Notes under the pieces: model-generated
What the model saw: only the letters and a program-made list of their open reading frames with translations
Databases searched by the model: none
Told to the model about the DNA's origin: nothing
Program-made: the position numbers and the translations under genes
Shown here: positions 38,720 to 49,700 of the stretch, piece by piece
Position numbering within the stretch: position 1 is the first letter of the stretch
Layout of the letters: the number at the start of each line of letters is the position of its first letter
Source: Salisapilia sapeloensis
Lineage: Eukaryota; Oomycota; Peronosporomycetes; Peronosporales; Salisapiliaceae
Length of the DNA stretch: 64,000 nt
Direction of reading: 5' to 3'
NCBI GenBank assembly: GCA_023334545.1
Contig: JAADVB010000005.1
Location: 1 to 64,000, forward strand

Positions 38720-41505
38720 ATGGAGAGCGTGCAGAGTCCATCGACGCTTATCAATGCTGACTGGCCTGAATTAGCAAACTTGCAAGCATTTTCGCTAGAT
38801 GCCACAGCCTCTAGTAACAGTGAACTAGATCATACTAAAGGACGCAATGTCTACAAGTTTGGTGGTACGTCCGTTGGCAGTCCAGAGCGTCTATGCGGTC
38901 TTGTGGGCATCGTCAAGGAAGAGCGTGAACGCGTGATTGCTGTCGTTGTGTCTGCAATGGGCAAAACCACAGATTTGCTGCTGAAAGCTGTGGATGAAGC
39001 TGCACAAGGCAATCAGGATGCGGCCATGCAGGTCGTGGATCAGCTGCAGGAGCTGTCCATTCGCAATGGAAATGAAACGCAAGAGCTTATCCTCAAAGAG
39101 CATGCTGGTTCTATCGCTGGTGATACCAAGGTGGACGACGTGACTGAACTGGTCATTGAGTTCTTTAAGCCACTACGGGAGCTGCTCTTTGGCATTTGCC
39201 TCTTGCAGGAGAAGACACCTGCTGCCATGGACACTGTGCTTTCCTTTGGCGAACGTCTTAGTGCCACCATCATCTCTGTATGTTCCAACGGCTCTGTATA
39301 TCGATAGCAAACGGTAAAAGCTAATGATATGCTTAGAAACTACTAACGAAAGCCGGTGTCGAAGCTGTCTTCGTTGACGCTCGAGAGTGGATGACGACGG
39401 ACAATAACTTTAGCTGCGCTCGAGTGCTATTTGAAGAGTCAAAAGCAAAGTTGCAAAAGCTGGTGGGGCAGCTAGAACCTGGCGTACTTCCCGTCATCAC
39501 AGGCTTCATTGGTCGAGAGCAGGGTGGTCGCACAACCACGATCGGTCGCAACGGATCTGACTACACAGCTACGATTGTCGGAGCATCTCTCCAAGCTGAT
39601 TACGTCGTGATCAATACTGACATCTCTGGTGTCATGACAGCTGACCCTCGTATCGTTGACCGAGCCGTCGCGCTTTCCCATCTAAACCATCACGAGGCTC
39701 TGGAACTCGCGATCTATGGCTCTGGCATGTTCCACCCTCGTACCATGGTCCCGCTCATCCATTCCGGCGTGACGATGCTCATTCGAAACACGATGGATCC
39801 ACAAGGCCATGGCACGTACATCAGTCGTGCTGATCACACAGGTAAGAAGGAAACGTGCACGACTTCATTGGAGAACCTCGCGATGCTAGAAGTTCGCACA
39901 CGCATCCTACAAGACGGAAGTTTGAACTCACATGAAAACATTGGCGCTCGGATTACCAAGTTGATGGAAAACCTCAAGGTTCCTGTATGGCTGTCTATTC
40001 GTGGAGCCCACGGCCAAGCTGTGACTGTCGTCATCCCTATGGAACGTCAGAAAGAAGCACATGATGCCATTCGATCGGAATTAGAGTCTGAGCTCGAGTC
40101 GCAAGAGGTGGATGCTCCGAACGTGACGGCACCAGTGACCATGCTTTCTATCGTGACGGAGGAAGTGCACTCGATTCCGTTCGATCAGACGAAATTTTTC
40201 GGAGCCTTGGCAGATGCCAATGTGGATGTCTTAGCCGTCGGGCAAGGTACGAGTTCTCGATCACTCAACTGTATCATCCCTGGCGCTGACACGAAACTCG
40301 CTGTCCGACGTGTTCATGATGCATTTAACGTCGATTACTTGGTGACGAATGTCGCTATCCTCGGCTGTAACCACATTACGTTGGAACTACTAAAGCAACT
40401 ACGTAAAGAGCAGGATATGTACTTGCGTCGACATCGAGCAAAGATTCAAGTCGTTGGCTTCGGATCGAACTGTCAGACGTTCCAATATCATCCGAACGGA
40501 CTAGATTTAGATCAGATAGAAGATATGATTCGATCGTGTAAAGCGTCGTCGTCCGTCTACGTTGCAGATGACCAATGTGGGTACAAGGGCGCACCTACAG
40601 CAGAGCAATTGGATGGTCTGCAAGATCTTTCGAATGCGATTCTCATCGACTGCTCCGGTCAATCTGACACGACGAATCTATATGATGCCTGTTTGTCTCG
40701 TAACATCCACGTTGTCGTATCCAACGCTCGAAGCATGCAGCACCTACCGCCAACGTCATCACGTGAAAGTGTGGCAACGGTCGGTAGACGCCAAGGACGC
40801 ACGTTCTTCCTGTACTCGTCCACGGTCGCTGCAGGCATTCCTGTGATCCAGACGTTGGGAAACCTACTACGCACGGGTGATAGAGTTGAGAAGATTGAGG
40901 CATCGCTTAGTGGTGCCGTAGGCTACGTCTCGAACCAAGTGATGAAGGGACTTCCGCTATCACAAGCTGTGAAGATGGCGATTGAAGAAGGATATTGCGA
41001 ACAAGATCCTCGCAATGATTTCTTAGGACAGGATGTCGCGAATAAGATCGTTGTACTTGCACGTGCGCTGCATGTACGTTTAGATGTGAATGCCGTGGAA
41101 GTTCAACCGTTTATTCCAAAGGACGTGATGGATGCGGTCGACTGGAAGATGGGGATGGACGTAGATGACGTTCGAAAAGGTCTCGAGGCGTACGACGACG
41201 AGTTCCGAAGTAAGTACTATGAACCTGCGGTAGCGGAAGGCAAGCGACTGCGGTTCGTCGCGACCGTCGACTTTACACAATTCCCGACGATCGCCGCGAG
41301 TGTACGACCAGAGCTGGTGGATGAAGACCATCCAGCGTTTCAGACGAGTGATAACGAAATCGCGTTTGGATTCCGGACGCTCCAGTACCAGCCACGGCCA
41401 CTTGTTCTAAAAGGTGTCGGGACGGGGTCGCAAGCAAGTGCGACTGGTGTACTAAGAGATGTGACGTCGATCCTTACCTCCTTGCAAGGAAAGGATTATC
41501 GGTAA
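38720..41505 (+). CDS. Bifunctional aspartokinase-homoserine dehydrogenase
   Basis: Two exons, 38720-39277 and 39337-41505 (59-nt intron, phase 0), giving 908 residues. The kinase half is intact: KFGGTSVGSPE at 46-56, VVVSAMGKTTD, LSFGERLSA, GREQGGRTTTIGRNGSD, DISGVMTADPRI and GSGMFHPRTM. ACT-type regulatory domains follow (PVWLSIRGAHGQAVTVVIP, KFFGALADANVDVLAVGQ). The homoserine dehydrogenase half starts near 520. Its Rossmann loop reads VAILGCNHITLELL instead of the usual GxGxxG, and the NKK block reads SNARSM. DPRNDF with QDVANK (D752, K756) and VLKGVGTGSQASATGVL are kept. The enzyme should catalyse the first step from aspartate toward threonine, methionine and isoleucine. Threonine feedback is usual in this family. 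Whether the dehydrogenase half works is uncertain. Confidence 0.93.
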
Positions 41506-41875
41506 AAAGATGGACGAAAGCTGCTTCAAGGACATGAGGAGATATACAAAGACCTGTCCATGCACCAGAGGTTAGCAAAGCTAACAGTGTCCATGCACAG
41601 CTGTACTACGTAGTTGTATCAGCCTACATATACTTTGATACTTTCCTTCTTCTAGATACCTCGTACTAGTACTCCAGTAGCTATCGTCTATCCATACCAG
41701 GTGGCACGCTAGCGGTACAGCATATTCACATTTGACCGGACATATATAATTCAACACAGTGTGATACCGTCCATGGGTTCATACACATATCGACGCGATC
41801 TATCTTATCGCCAAGTGGTCTCTGATTAGGTAGAGAACGGACCTCTCTTGCTCTACGTAACTGTGGTGCATAAGA
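41506..41875. other. Intergenic stretch, no gene seen
   Basis: 370 bp hold the 3' flank of AK-HSDH and the promoter of the ELAPOR-like gene. A short direct repeat GTCCATGCA occurs twice (about 41558 and 41590). Nothing else stands out. Confidence 0.5.
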
Positions 41876-44800
41876 ATGACTGATTTAGGGATGAGCAAGC
41901 TATCTGCGCTGGTTCTGATCTTTCTAGTGGTGCATCTATCTTCTTATACGGCCGATGCATTGAGCACGAATGTCGACCCGGACGGCTTTCGATATGGCTT
42001 TAGTGAGTGCGTGGACAATGCACGCATGATGTTCTTCTATCTAGACGAAGCTGCTACATGTAGCAATGATTCTGACACTGCGTCTGTTGTATCGAAGCCT
42101 CCTGTGCAGAACATGCCATGTGACGTCGATTGCCCACGTGGCTACTTTCTAGGAGCCAATTTCACGAACGGAACGCCTCAATCCGCATGTGAACGATGTC
42201 CAGAAGGACAGTACTCTCTAGGTGGTGGAAAGCTCTTTTCCGACCGCACGAATGCATGGACGACTCCACTTCCGATTGACATCCAGACCGACTGTGTCAC
42301 TCGAAACGTTTTCAGTGACGATTGGCAGGCAAATTGCAATCCGTGGGTCGCTTCCGATGACGGATCGATGATCATATCCGGTGACAATGGCAACGTCATG
42401 GATAACTTTCAAGCCTCTCGACTCTTCGCGAATCTCCGAATCAGTGCGACCTTTGTCCGTCCAGGTCGAATCACTTTTCTCTATCGAGTAGATGCTGAAG
42501 AAGCGTATGACGGACTGCTTTTCCAAGTGGATGACGATACCGTCATGCCAATGGTATCTCAGTCCGATGACTGGGAAGAAGCTGTCTTTGAAGTCGAGGC
42601 TGGTGCTCACTCGCTCAGTTGGGTCTACACGAAGGACTACATGAATGACATTGGAGAGGACAGAGCAGGATTAAAGGTAATTGAAATCGAAGGAACAGCG
42701 CACTCAGATACATACTGCCGACCTTGTGGTGGGGAGATGACTATGACAGGAGGATCGCTCTGCGCTTTCTGCGACGTCAACGAGTACGCTGATGCCAAGT
42801 CCGACAGTGAGCTCGACTTTAAATGTTATTCATGTCCAGAAGGAACGTCTGCACCAAAGGGATCGATCGGACCTGAGTCGTGTGTGACGTCTAGACCGTG
42901 CTCAGATGAAGATCTAGTCGAATCATTTTCTAACTGTAGGAACGGTAGGAGAAACGTCACGTACGACTGGAGTGAGCCGCTTACGTGTGAATTAACTCAC
43001 ACGGACAGTATCTCCATTCCACCACCGGACAAAAATGTCCCATGCCACGAGTGTCCGTATGGGCTACAGCTCTTGGACGACAATACCTGCAGTAATTGCC
43101 CAGACGGTCAAAGGCTAAACATGCAAAAAGCTACATGTGAAGCGTGTCCACAAGGTCAGATTGCAGTCAATGGACTGGCGTATGGTCTAGGAACAAGCGA
43201 TGCCTGGAGTTCATGGCCTGCTATCTTCGATGTAGATGCCACCAAAGGAGGCGGATGGAAGCTTACAAAGCACGGCCTGGAGTTTTCTTCACAACAGGCA
43301 GGTGCTACGCACTCTCGTGGTGGTGGAAGATACCCAGTCGTGTTCAACGCTAGTTTTACTCATTCTGGGCATGTGAACATCACGTATCATCTCAGCCATG
43401 TTCCGACGATGGAACAGGAAGGTAGTCGTGCTTGGCTAGAGCTCGAGGCAAAAGACATCACCGACTCGATATCAGGCGGTATATTCAATAGTACTCAAAG
43501 CGTCTCGGAAGATGCAAGTAGCTCCAGTGATTCAGACGACGTATCCGATGCACGGACAAAGTTGTATCATCTAGAGCATGGCGCAGAGAACGGATCCTTC
43601 TCCGTACTCATTCGCTTTAACGTGTCGGAGCCAGTGACGAAACAGTTCCGTCTCGTCCTACGCACTACTAGCAAAAGTGCGATGAGACAGGTTCGTGCAC
43701 GTGTAAAAGCTGTAAGTTTCTTAGGTACGAAAGAAGGTGGAGGCGTCCAATGTGGCTCGTGTCCGGTTGGATCCGAACCAGTGATGGATAACGCTGGGAA
43801 GTCTACTCAGTGCCGCATCTGTCCAGCAGGTACATTTTCAAAGACAGTGAACGGACTCGCCAAGTGTACTTCATGTCCTGCAAACACATACTCTACTGGT
43901 AGTGCAGAGGCATGTACGCCTTGTGGGGAGAATACACTCAGTGAGGAAGGTGCTTCCTTATGTGCTCCTCCGTCCATTTTAGATGTGAATGAATCGGAGA
44001 TCGCACAAAGCTTATCGTACAATCTGTCTCAGCTGCAGGAGATTGCGTGGGGTAACTCAATTTGGGGAATTGATGAGTTCAAGGTACAACAGGAACAGCA
44101 ACAATCAAATCGATTGTCGACGGAACCTACCACTCCGGAAGAAGGATACGACGTCAGCAACATCTTTTATCTCTTTACAGGTGTTTTACGACCGCTCACA
44201 CCAGTATGGGAACACGTCGCGGGTGGATCTGTTTCGAAAGTGGACATTGATACGGAGAAAGATACGCCGTATATCGCTCGACTGACGATGACCAATCCAA
44301 AGGATGCCGGGTCTGCGTTTGTTCAAAGCTCTCCACGCTATGGAAAGGTTATGTGCTCTGCTCCAGCACTGTGGAAGGTGTCAAGTGGAGGAAGTAAGAT
44401 GGATGTACAGCCTTTTGCTAATGGAACAGGCATCCGGGTCGTGTATTCCGAAGGATCGCTATGTAAGAATGGAGCTGCTGCAACTACGTCAGTGGATTTC
44501 ATTTGTGACTTGACGGCTGGGTTTGGCTTTGGACCGACGTTGCAGACTGAGGTGAACGATCGAGAGGACGTGTGTGATGTCAAGCTCGAGTGGCGAACCA
44601 TGTACGCGTGTCCGATGTGCACGGATGAATTTTTCACTGAAGAGAAGACTACTTGCTCGGGTGGGGAGCAACGTATTAACTACAAGAGCATGCTGTCGTG
44701 CTATGGAGGGTTGGAACGGAATAGTGTGGACATCACTACATGCTCGGATGTTGTTCTTGGATCTGATGAACTCTTCTCCGTATATGCTGCGCTATCCTTC

Positions 44801-45109
44801 ATCGGTATCTTTGTCGTTGTGCTACTTACGATCATCTTTGTTGTCTACCGCAAGTATCGTCATACGTACAATGAGTTTATCTACCTAAAGGGACGAGTGC
44901 CGAACATGGAACGTAATGAGCGAGGAGAAGATGTCGCGACGTTTGAGTTCTCACCAAGTGACACTGGCGCGTTGACTTCGCCTGGACCGATCCGATCTCA
45001 TGGCTTTGAAGACTCACCAAATGAGAGAGATGATCCACTAAGTGACTCGGATGATGATATGGAGGAAGTGGACTTGGGACCAAAGAAGAACAACGTTTAC
45101 AGCGTCTAA
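41876..45109 (+). CDS. ELAPOR (EIG121/KIAA1324)-like type I membrane protein
   Basis: 1077 residues, single exon. A signal peptide is clear (LSALVLIFLVVHLSSYTADA). The luminal part has the order of the ELAPOR1/2 family: DGFRYGFSECVDNARMMFFY, CPRGYFLG, CERCPEGQYSLGGG, then a mannose-6-phosphate-receptor-like region split among cysteine-rich blocks. Typical pieces are CSNCPDGQRLN, CRICPAGTFSKTVNGLAKC and CTSCPANTYSTGSAEAC, plus FYLFTGVLRPLTPVWEHVAG. One transmembrane helix (ALSFIGIFVVVLLTIIFVVY) lies near residue 970. A tail of about 85 residues ends in an acidic cluster (SDSDDDMEEVD). Human members sit in endosomes and lysosomes and affect autophagy. A trafficking-receptor role here is inference. 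Several N-x-S/T sites are present. Confidence 0.92.
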   Translation: MTDLGMSKLSALVLIFLVVHLSSYTADALSTNVDPDGFRYGFSECVDNARMMFFYLDEAATCSNDSDTASVVSKPPVQNMPCDVDCPRGYFLGANFTNGTPQSACERCPEGQYSLGGGKLFSDRTNAWTTPLPIDIQTDCVTRNVFSDDWQANCNPWVASDDGSMIISGDNGNVMDNFQASRLFANLRISATFVRPGRITFLYRVDAEEAYDGLLFQVDDDTVMPMVSQSDDWEEAVFEVEAGAHSLSWVYTKDYMNDIGEDRAGLKVIEIEGTAHSDTYCRPCGGEMTMTGGSLCAFCDVNEYADAKSDSELDFKCYSCPEGTSAPKGSIGPESCVTSRPCSDEDLVESFSNCRNGRRNVTYDWSEPLTCELTHTDSISIPPPDKNVPCHECPYGLQLLDDNTCSNCPDGQRLNMQKATCEACPQGQIAVNGLAYGLGTSDAWSSWPAIFDVDATKGGGWKLTKHGLEFSSQQAGATHSRGGGRYPVVFNASFTHSGHVNITYHLSHVPTMEQEGSRAWLELEAKDITDSISGGIFNSTQSVSEDASSSSDSDDVSDARTKLYHLEHGAENGSFSVLIRFNVSEPVTKQFRLVLRTTSKSAMRQVRARVKAVSFLGTKEGGGVQCGSCPVGSEPVMDNAGKSTQCRICPAGTFSKTVNGLAKCTSCPANTYSTGSAEACTPCGENTLSEEGASLCAPPSILDVNESEIAQSLSYNLSQLQEIAWGNSIWGIDEFKVQQEQQQSNRLSTEPTTPEEGYDVSNIFYLFTGVLRPLTPVWEHVAGGSVSKVDIDTEKDTPYIARLTMTNPKDAGSAFVQSSPRYGKVMCSAPALWKVSSGGSKMDVQPFANGTGIRVVYSEGSLCKNGAAATTSVDFICDLTAGFGFGPTLQTEVNDREDVCDVKLEWRTMYACPMCTDEFFTEEKTTCSGGEQRINYKSMLSCYGGLERNSVDITTCSDVVLGSDELFSVYAALSFIGIFVVVLLTIIFVVYRKYRHTYNEFIYLKGRVPNMERNERGEDVATFEFSPSDTGALTSPGPIRSHGFEDSPNERDDPLSDSDDDMEEVDLGPKKNNVYSV

Positions 45110-45164
45110 TACGAAATGAAAGTGTACGAGTGTTTCCTTCTCATGATGGATGGTTGTTGGCATT

Positions 45165-46598
45165 TTATAATAGTTCTTTCCTGAATGCCAAACAACGTCC
45201 ATGCGCATCCCATAGACGCATTGGTGTCTTGGACTGGTTGGTCTTCGACTTGGATTCGACAGAAGCCTTTGGCTTTGACTTGATTGGAGATTTCTGCGAC
45301 TCACTCGTGTCGGAACTTCTACTTCCATCGTCTGCAAAGCTGCTATAGTACTTCTCTTCAATACGATAGCGCTTGTTAGCCCATTCGCAGTGGAAACTGG
45401 TGTCTTCTTTCACGTTTCTTGTAACCCAAAGATGGTCACCGTCTTTAAGCTGCTCGAAACAACTGACAACTTCAGGCCATGCAGATAGGCAAGTTTGACT
45501 CGGAGCTGCTATCCGGTACAAATTGTATTCTGACGACATGTTTAGATGATGACGGATACGATTGTCAAGCTGCTGGATGGAATGGATTGTGATGTACAGA
45601 GGATCATGGATTCGATGTCCGTATTCACAGACACGACAAAGGCGACCGTTGTTTTCGGTTTTGTTCCCTTTCGTTGCAGGTGCAGGAGGGGTAGTCTCAT
45701 CTTCATTCTTCCTGGACTTCTTTCTTACCTTTGAAAAGTTTTTCAGATACCCACCACCAGAGGTAGAAGCTGGAGCTGTTCGTGGCTTACTAGACATTTG
45801 GGTACGTCGACCGTTCTGCTTTAATATTTCAGGATTTCTATTCCTAGTTGTACTGCGTAGCCGCTTTTCTTTAATCTGTTGCTCGTGCCTTTGCTGAGCC
45901 TTTGCCTTTAGACGTGCATGCTGCTGCCTCTCGACATGTTTGTCGATAGCAGCGTACTCAAATGCTTTCCAAACTTTCACATAATTCACTGAATTCCCAG
46001 CTCTCGATGCTTCTGTATTTGCTGGTAAAGATAGCACCTTCTCACGAGGATTATTACTCGCCAAAGAGCTCTTCGCTGGATGTCTGTGATGTTGATCCGT
46101 CTTTGCACCTTGGTTGCCAGGTATGTTCTGCTGCATATCACCCGTTGGAGATGGCACCACGGACAGTTTTACACACTCTAAATCACCACTTATCTTCTCT
46201 ACATCCGGACATTCATCAGGCGGATCTAGACTCTCCTATGAGCAAAACGCAGCATCAATCAGTTAGATGACCTACAACCAAGATACATCAAACATAAAAG
46301 CGGCTATATTTACATGACTGGGTACAGAGCTCTTCAAGCTCTTTGCTGCATAGGATGGTTTAACTCTTCCACTACTTACTCGGCGCCCGGAGCTACTCTT
46401 CAAATCCCTGCCTTCCTTATCCGAGGTTTCCACGCGACTATTTTGACGTACTTCCTGACAGCATTCGTCTACGATGCGCTGATATACTTGATCGACACTA
46501 CCGCTTAGATCCGACAAGTCCGCTTCCGTTCGATGCTTGGCACATTTTAGTCGATATCGATGACGTCCAACGGTCTTTTGCTGTTTAAGCTGAGCCAT
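45165..46598 (-). CDS. Basic low-complexity protein with a ubiquitin-fold-like C-terminal region
   Basis: Two exons, 46598-46314 and 46235-45165 (78-nt GTAAAT...CATAG intron), giving 451 residues. The N-terminal 300 residues are basic and low in complexity (RHEQQIKEKRLRSTTRNRNP, KNFSKVRKKSRKNEDE). Residues about 300-400 look folded: ITIHSIQQLDNRIRHHLNMS, LYRIAAPSQTCLSAWPEVVS, CFEQLKDGDHLWVT. The final DGDxLWVT after an ordered strand-helix pattern resembles doublecortin or related ubiquitin-like domains, which bind microtubules. The tail is Ser/Lys-rich. The gene is divergent from the dynein-2 heavy chain with 171 bp between starts, and convergent with the ELAPOR-like gene. A microtubule role fits the context but is unproven. 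The start MAQLKQQKTVGRHRYRLK is clear. Confidence 0.7.
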
Positions 46599-46769
46599 AG
46601 CTTCTATTTTAACGCCTCCATCTTCATTTTATCAGAGTGCATGAGCGTTCGAGTTGAAACGTTTGATGAAACGGAATGCTAAAATCCTGTAGCTGCGTGT
46701 ATGAGATGATACAGGAACGACTCTTCATCCAAACCCTTGACAGAAGCTTTTGCGTTCCTTCAAACAAGA
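46599..46769. promoter_or_regulatory. Shared region between divergent dynein-2 and basic-protein starts
   Basis: 171 bp separate the ATG at 46598 (minus) from the ATG at 46770 (plus). TTTATCAGAG and other AT-rich pieces occur, but I see no defined core element. Common timing of the two genes, for example during sporulation, is possible. Confidence 0.4.
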
Positions 46770-49700
46770 ATGGCGGAGGACGATGAACCTTTTGTGGATG
46801 AACGACGAGAGTACTTGACATCGGTTGTGTACACTTTATGGGGCAAAGATTCTACTCTTGCAAAAGACAAGCAATCTGAAGATGCTATCGGGGTCTTCCT
46901 CGACGATCCAGTCGTTCGTATCTTGCTCGTTTCCAAAGTACCGAAGGAAAATGGAGATGGAAACCAACCATCAGGCTTTGACATTGTCTGCTCCAATGAA
47001 CCAACCAACGCTGGTGGATTAGAGCTCGTCTTTGTCAAATCTTCTAGTGCTGCTTTAACGCCTGAAACCATTCGAGAGAATGTTCAAGTAACCTCTGTTG
47101 CAAACTCCCCTCTCTTGAGCCTGTATAACAGTATTCACCAATTCTTTGCTCCGACGCTGTTGAAGGGAGCTGGTTCGAATCAATGTTTGTCTGAAAAGCT
47201 GAAAGAAGTGCTTGTGGAATTAGATACAGGACTGGCCGGTTGTATCCCGAATCTTCGGGCAGATAAAGGCAAAATCACCGCGATTGGAGATAATGACGCC
47301 GCTTCCTTGATGCAGATTGCCACCGTCACGGACGAGATCAACTTTTGGGAAAATGCTGACAGTAAGAATCAGAAACGAGCACGAAAGTTTACGTCTGCCT
47401 ATGACAACATTCACCAACGATACTCCAACTTGTCGTCGTTGTCAATGGACGAAATGACGGAGCTGTTGGATGAGACATTCAATACACTCGATGACATTTG
47501 GCGAGCTGACCTCTCGAGTGACAATCAGTTTCCACAAGCTCGTATGGACCATGTCCTTGGACTTGTCGGAGCAGCTATCAATACGTTCATCTCGGAGAAA
47601 GCGCGTGCTCTTGACGTATGGACAAGCAGCTTTTATGATGTCAGTGACCTCTTGCGGCAGTCGATTACTCTCTGTGAAAAGTGGGCTTCTAGCATCGAAA
47701 CGCTTACGACGACACTCTGGCCATCTTGTACGGAGCATGTGTGGACTGGCCAACCATCTTCCAAAAACGAAAATCTGAAAAGACTAGCTCAACGCATCGA
47801 AGAAGTGCTTCGTCTTCGTACTACGTATGAAGAACTACAGTCGCTTCTGCCGAACAATGAAGCCCAAAGTCTAGCAGACTCGTGTTTCCAACCCTTTGTT
47901 TCCTTGAGACCCTTGTACTACAATCCTTACACGGCGTCAGCTTGGAAAGCAGCAGTTGCAGATTTTGAAAGTCGATTGGAACCGCTGGAGACGCAAGTCG
48001 CAGAGACTCTTCGCGACAAAATGAGCACTGTCTCTGGCAAACCAAGTGCGGCTGGACACTTATTGCAGCGGTACAAGCACCTGCTTAAGCGTCCGGCATT
48101 GGCACAATCACTCGCGTCCGAAAGGGATGCATTGCTTGCTCAAATGACGGCAATGCTCGATCAGCTCGAAAGCGACTTTGACTCGCGTCGTCCGTCCGGA
48201 TCCAAGTCGAATGAGCTGCATGTGGGGAAGACACTAAGTCCGAAAGTCAGTTTGATCGTATGGGCACGTATGCTCGGATCTCGAGTATCGAGCATGCACG
48301 CCTTAGCAACCGATGCTCTAGCAGACTTGCATACTTTCCCATCCTTTAGTCGTCACTGTGAACAAGTATCTACTAAAGTCAAGACGTTGATCATCGAGAC
48401 GGTGCGAGACTGGCAAGAGGATATCAGTCACCAGCTTGACAATGGAGACGAAGCGACGCTACGTCTTAGTGGTCGTTTAATGCAAATCGATAGCAAAGGA
48501 GATCTCGTCGTAAACTATAGCGAGTTTCTAGTAACTTTACTACGTGACGTTCGACAGTTGTCTGAATTGTCGTCGGAGCAAAACCATGGAGAAGATTGGG
48601 TCCCACTACGTGTACGCAAGGTCGCGCAGGAGGCTGAAAAGTACTATCGATACGGTGTTGCTTTAAAGAAAGTAGCAAACTTTTACAACAACATGGAAAG
48701 CCAGATCATTGAAGAGCAGAAACCCATGCTTCTCGATTCATTACTTGCTTTTGAACAAGTGGTACATCGTCCTGGAAACGCTAGTGCATCCACTGCAAGT
48801 AGTAAGAATGAGATCACTTGGCAGAATCTGGACGAATGTAGCGAGTACGTTCGCCAGCTGCAAGAGGCTGCTGACAAGTTGTCTGCCGAGAATCGTCGAC
48901 TGAAACGTGTGCATGACAAACTGAGCGAGGAGTTCGTCGCATTGATGGACGTTGACTTGCTTCGGTTTCCAATGAAATGGAAAGAACGATGGGATGCAGT
49001 CAAGCGACATGTTTTACAAACGACACGGAAGCAGGATCCGTCCCGCACAGCTAAGTGGTTTTTCTATTGGGATAATCAACTATATAAAGTGTTGGAAAGC
49101 GGGTATCAGCTTGGGTTGGAGATGTTGAATGAGAATTTACCAGAAGTACGTGAATTGAGAACGGAGCTCCAGTTTCCCTCATCATCTTCCCATCACGCAG
49201 ACTCAGACTCTACAACTTTGTCGTCGTTAGTTCTCAAACCACCAATGGAAGAGCTGAGGACGACGTACTATAAAGCGATGAAGAAGTTTGTCGCTCGTCC
49301 GATGAAGTTCAGTGGGTTTAACAATCCACAGCTCTTCTCAGACATGTGTGATGCAAACGCTCGAAACTTGGTTCTTGTTTATAAAACTTCCGAGCAACTC
49401 TTTGCTCGAGTGGATGCACTCGTGACTGAATACGAACCGTGGGGTATTCTCGCTACATTATCAACTGGCGGCGAAAGCGTCGATTCATTGATTGAAAGTA
49501 AGCTGAGAGAGCCGCAGGATTGGGAAGTTAATTTTAAAGTCATTCGTGGAAAACGAAAGGAGTGTGATAAGATACCGGACTTTGTCAAAGTAGATTGTAT
49601 TCACGTGTCACTTCTAGCACTCAAGCAAGGCGCTGAAGATCATTTAAATCGCTTCAGAGATACATTGCTGTTGTACCTGAGGAAGAGTACGATGCAGCAC

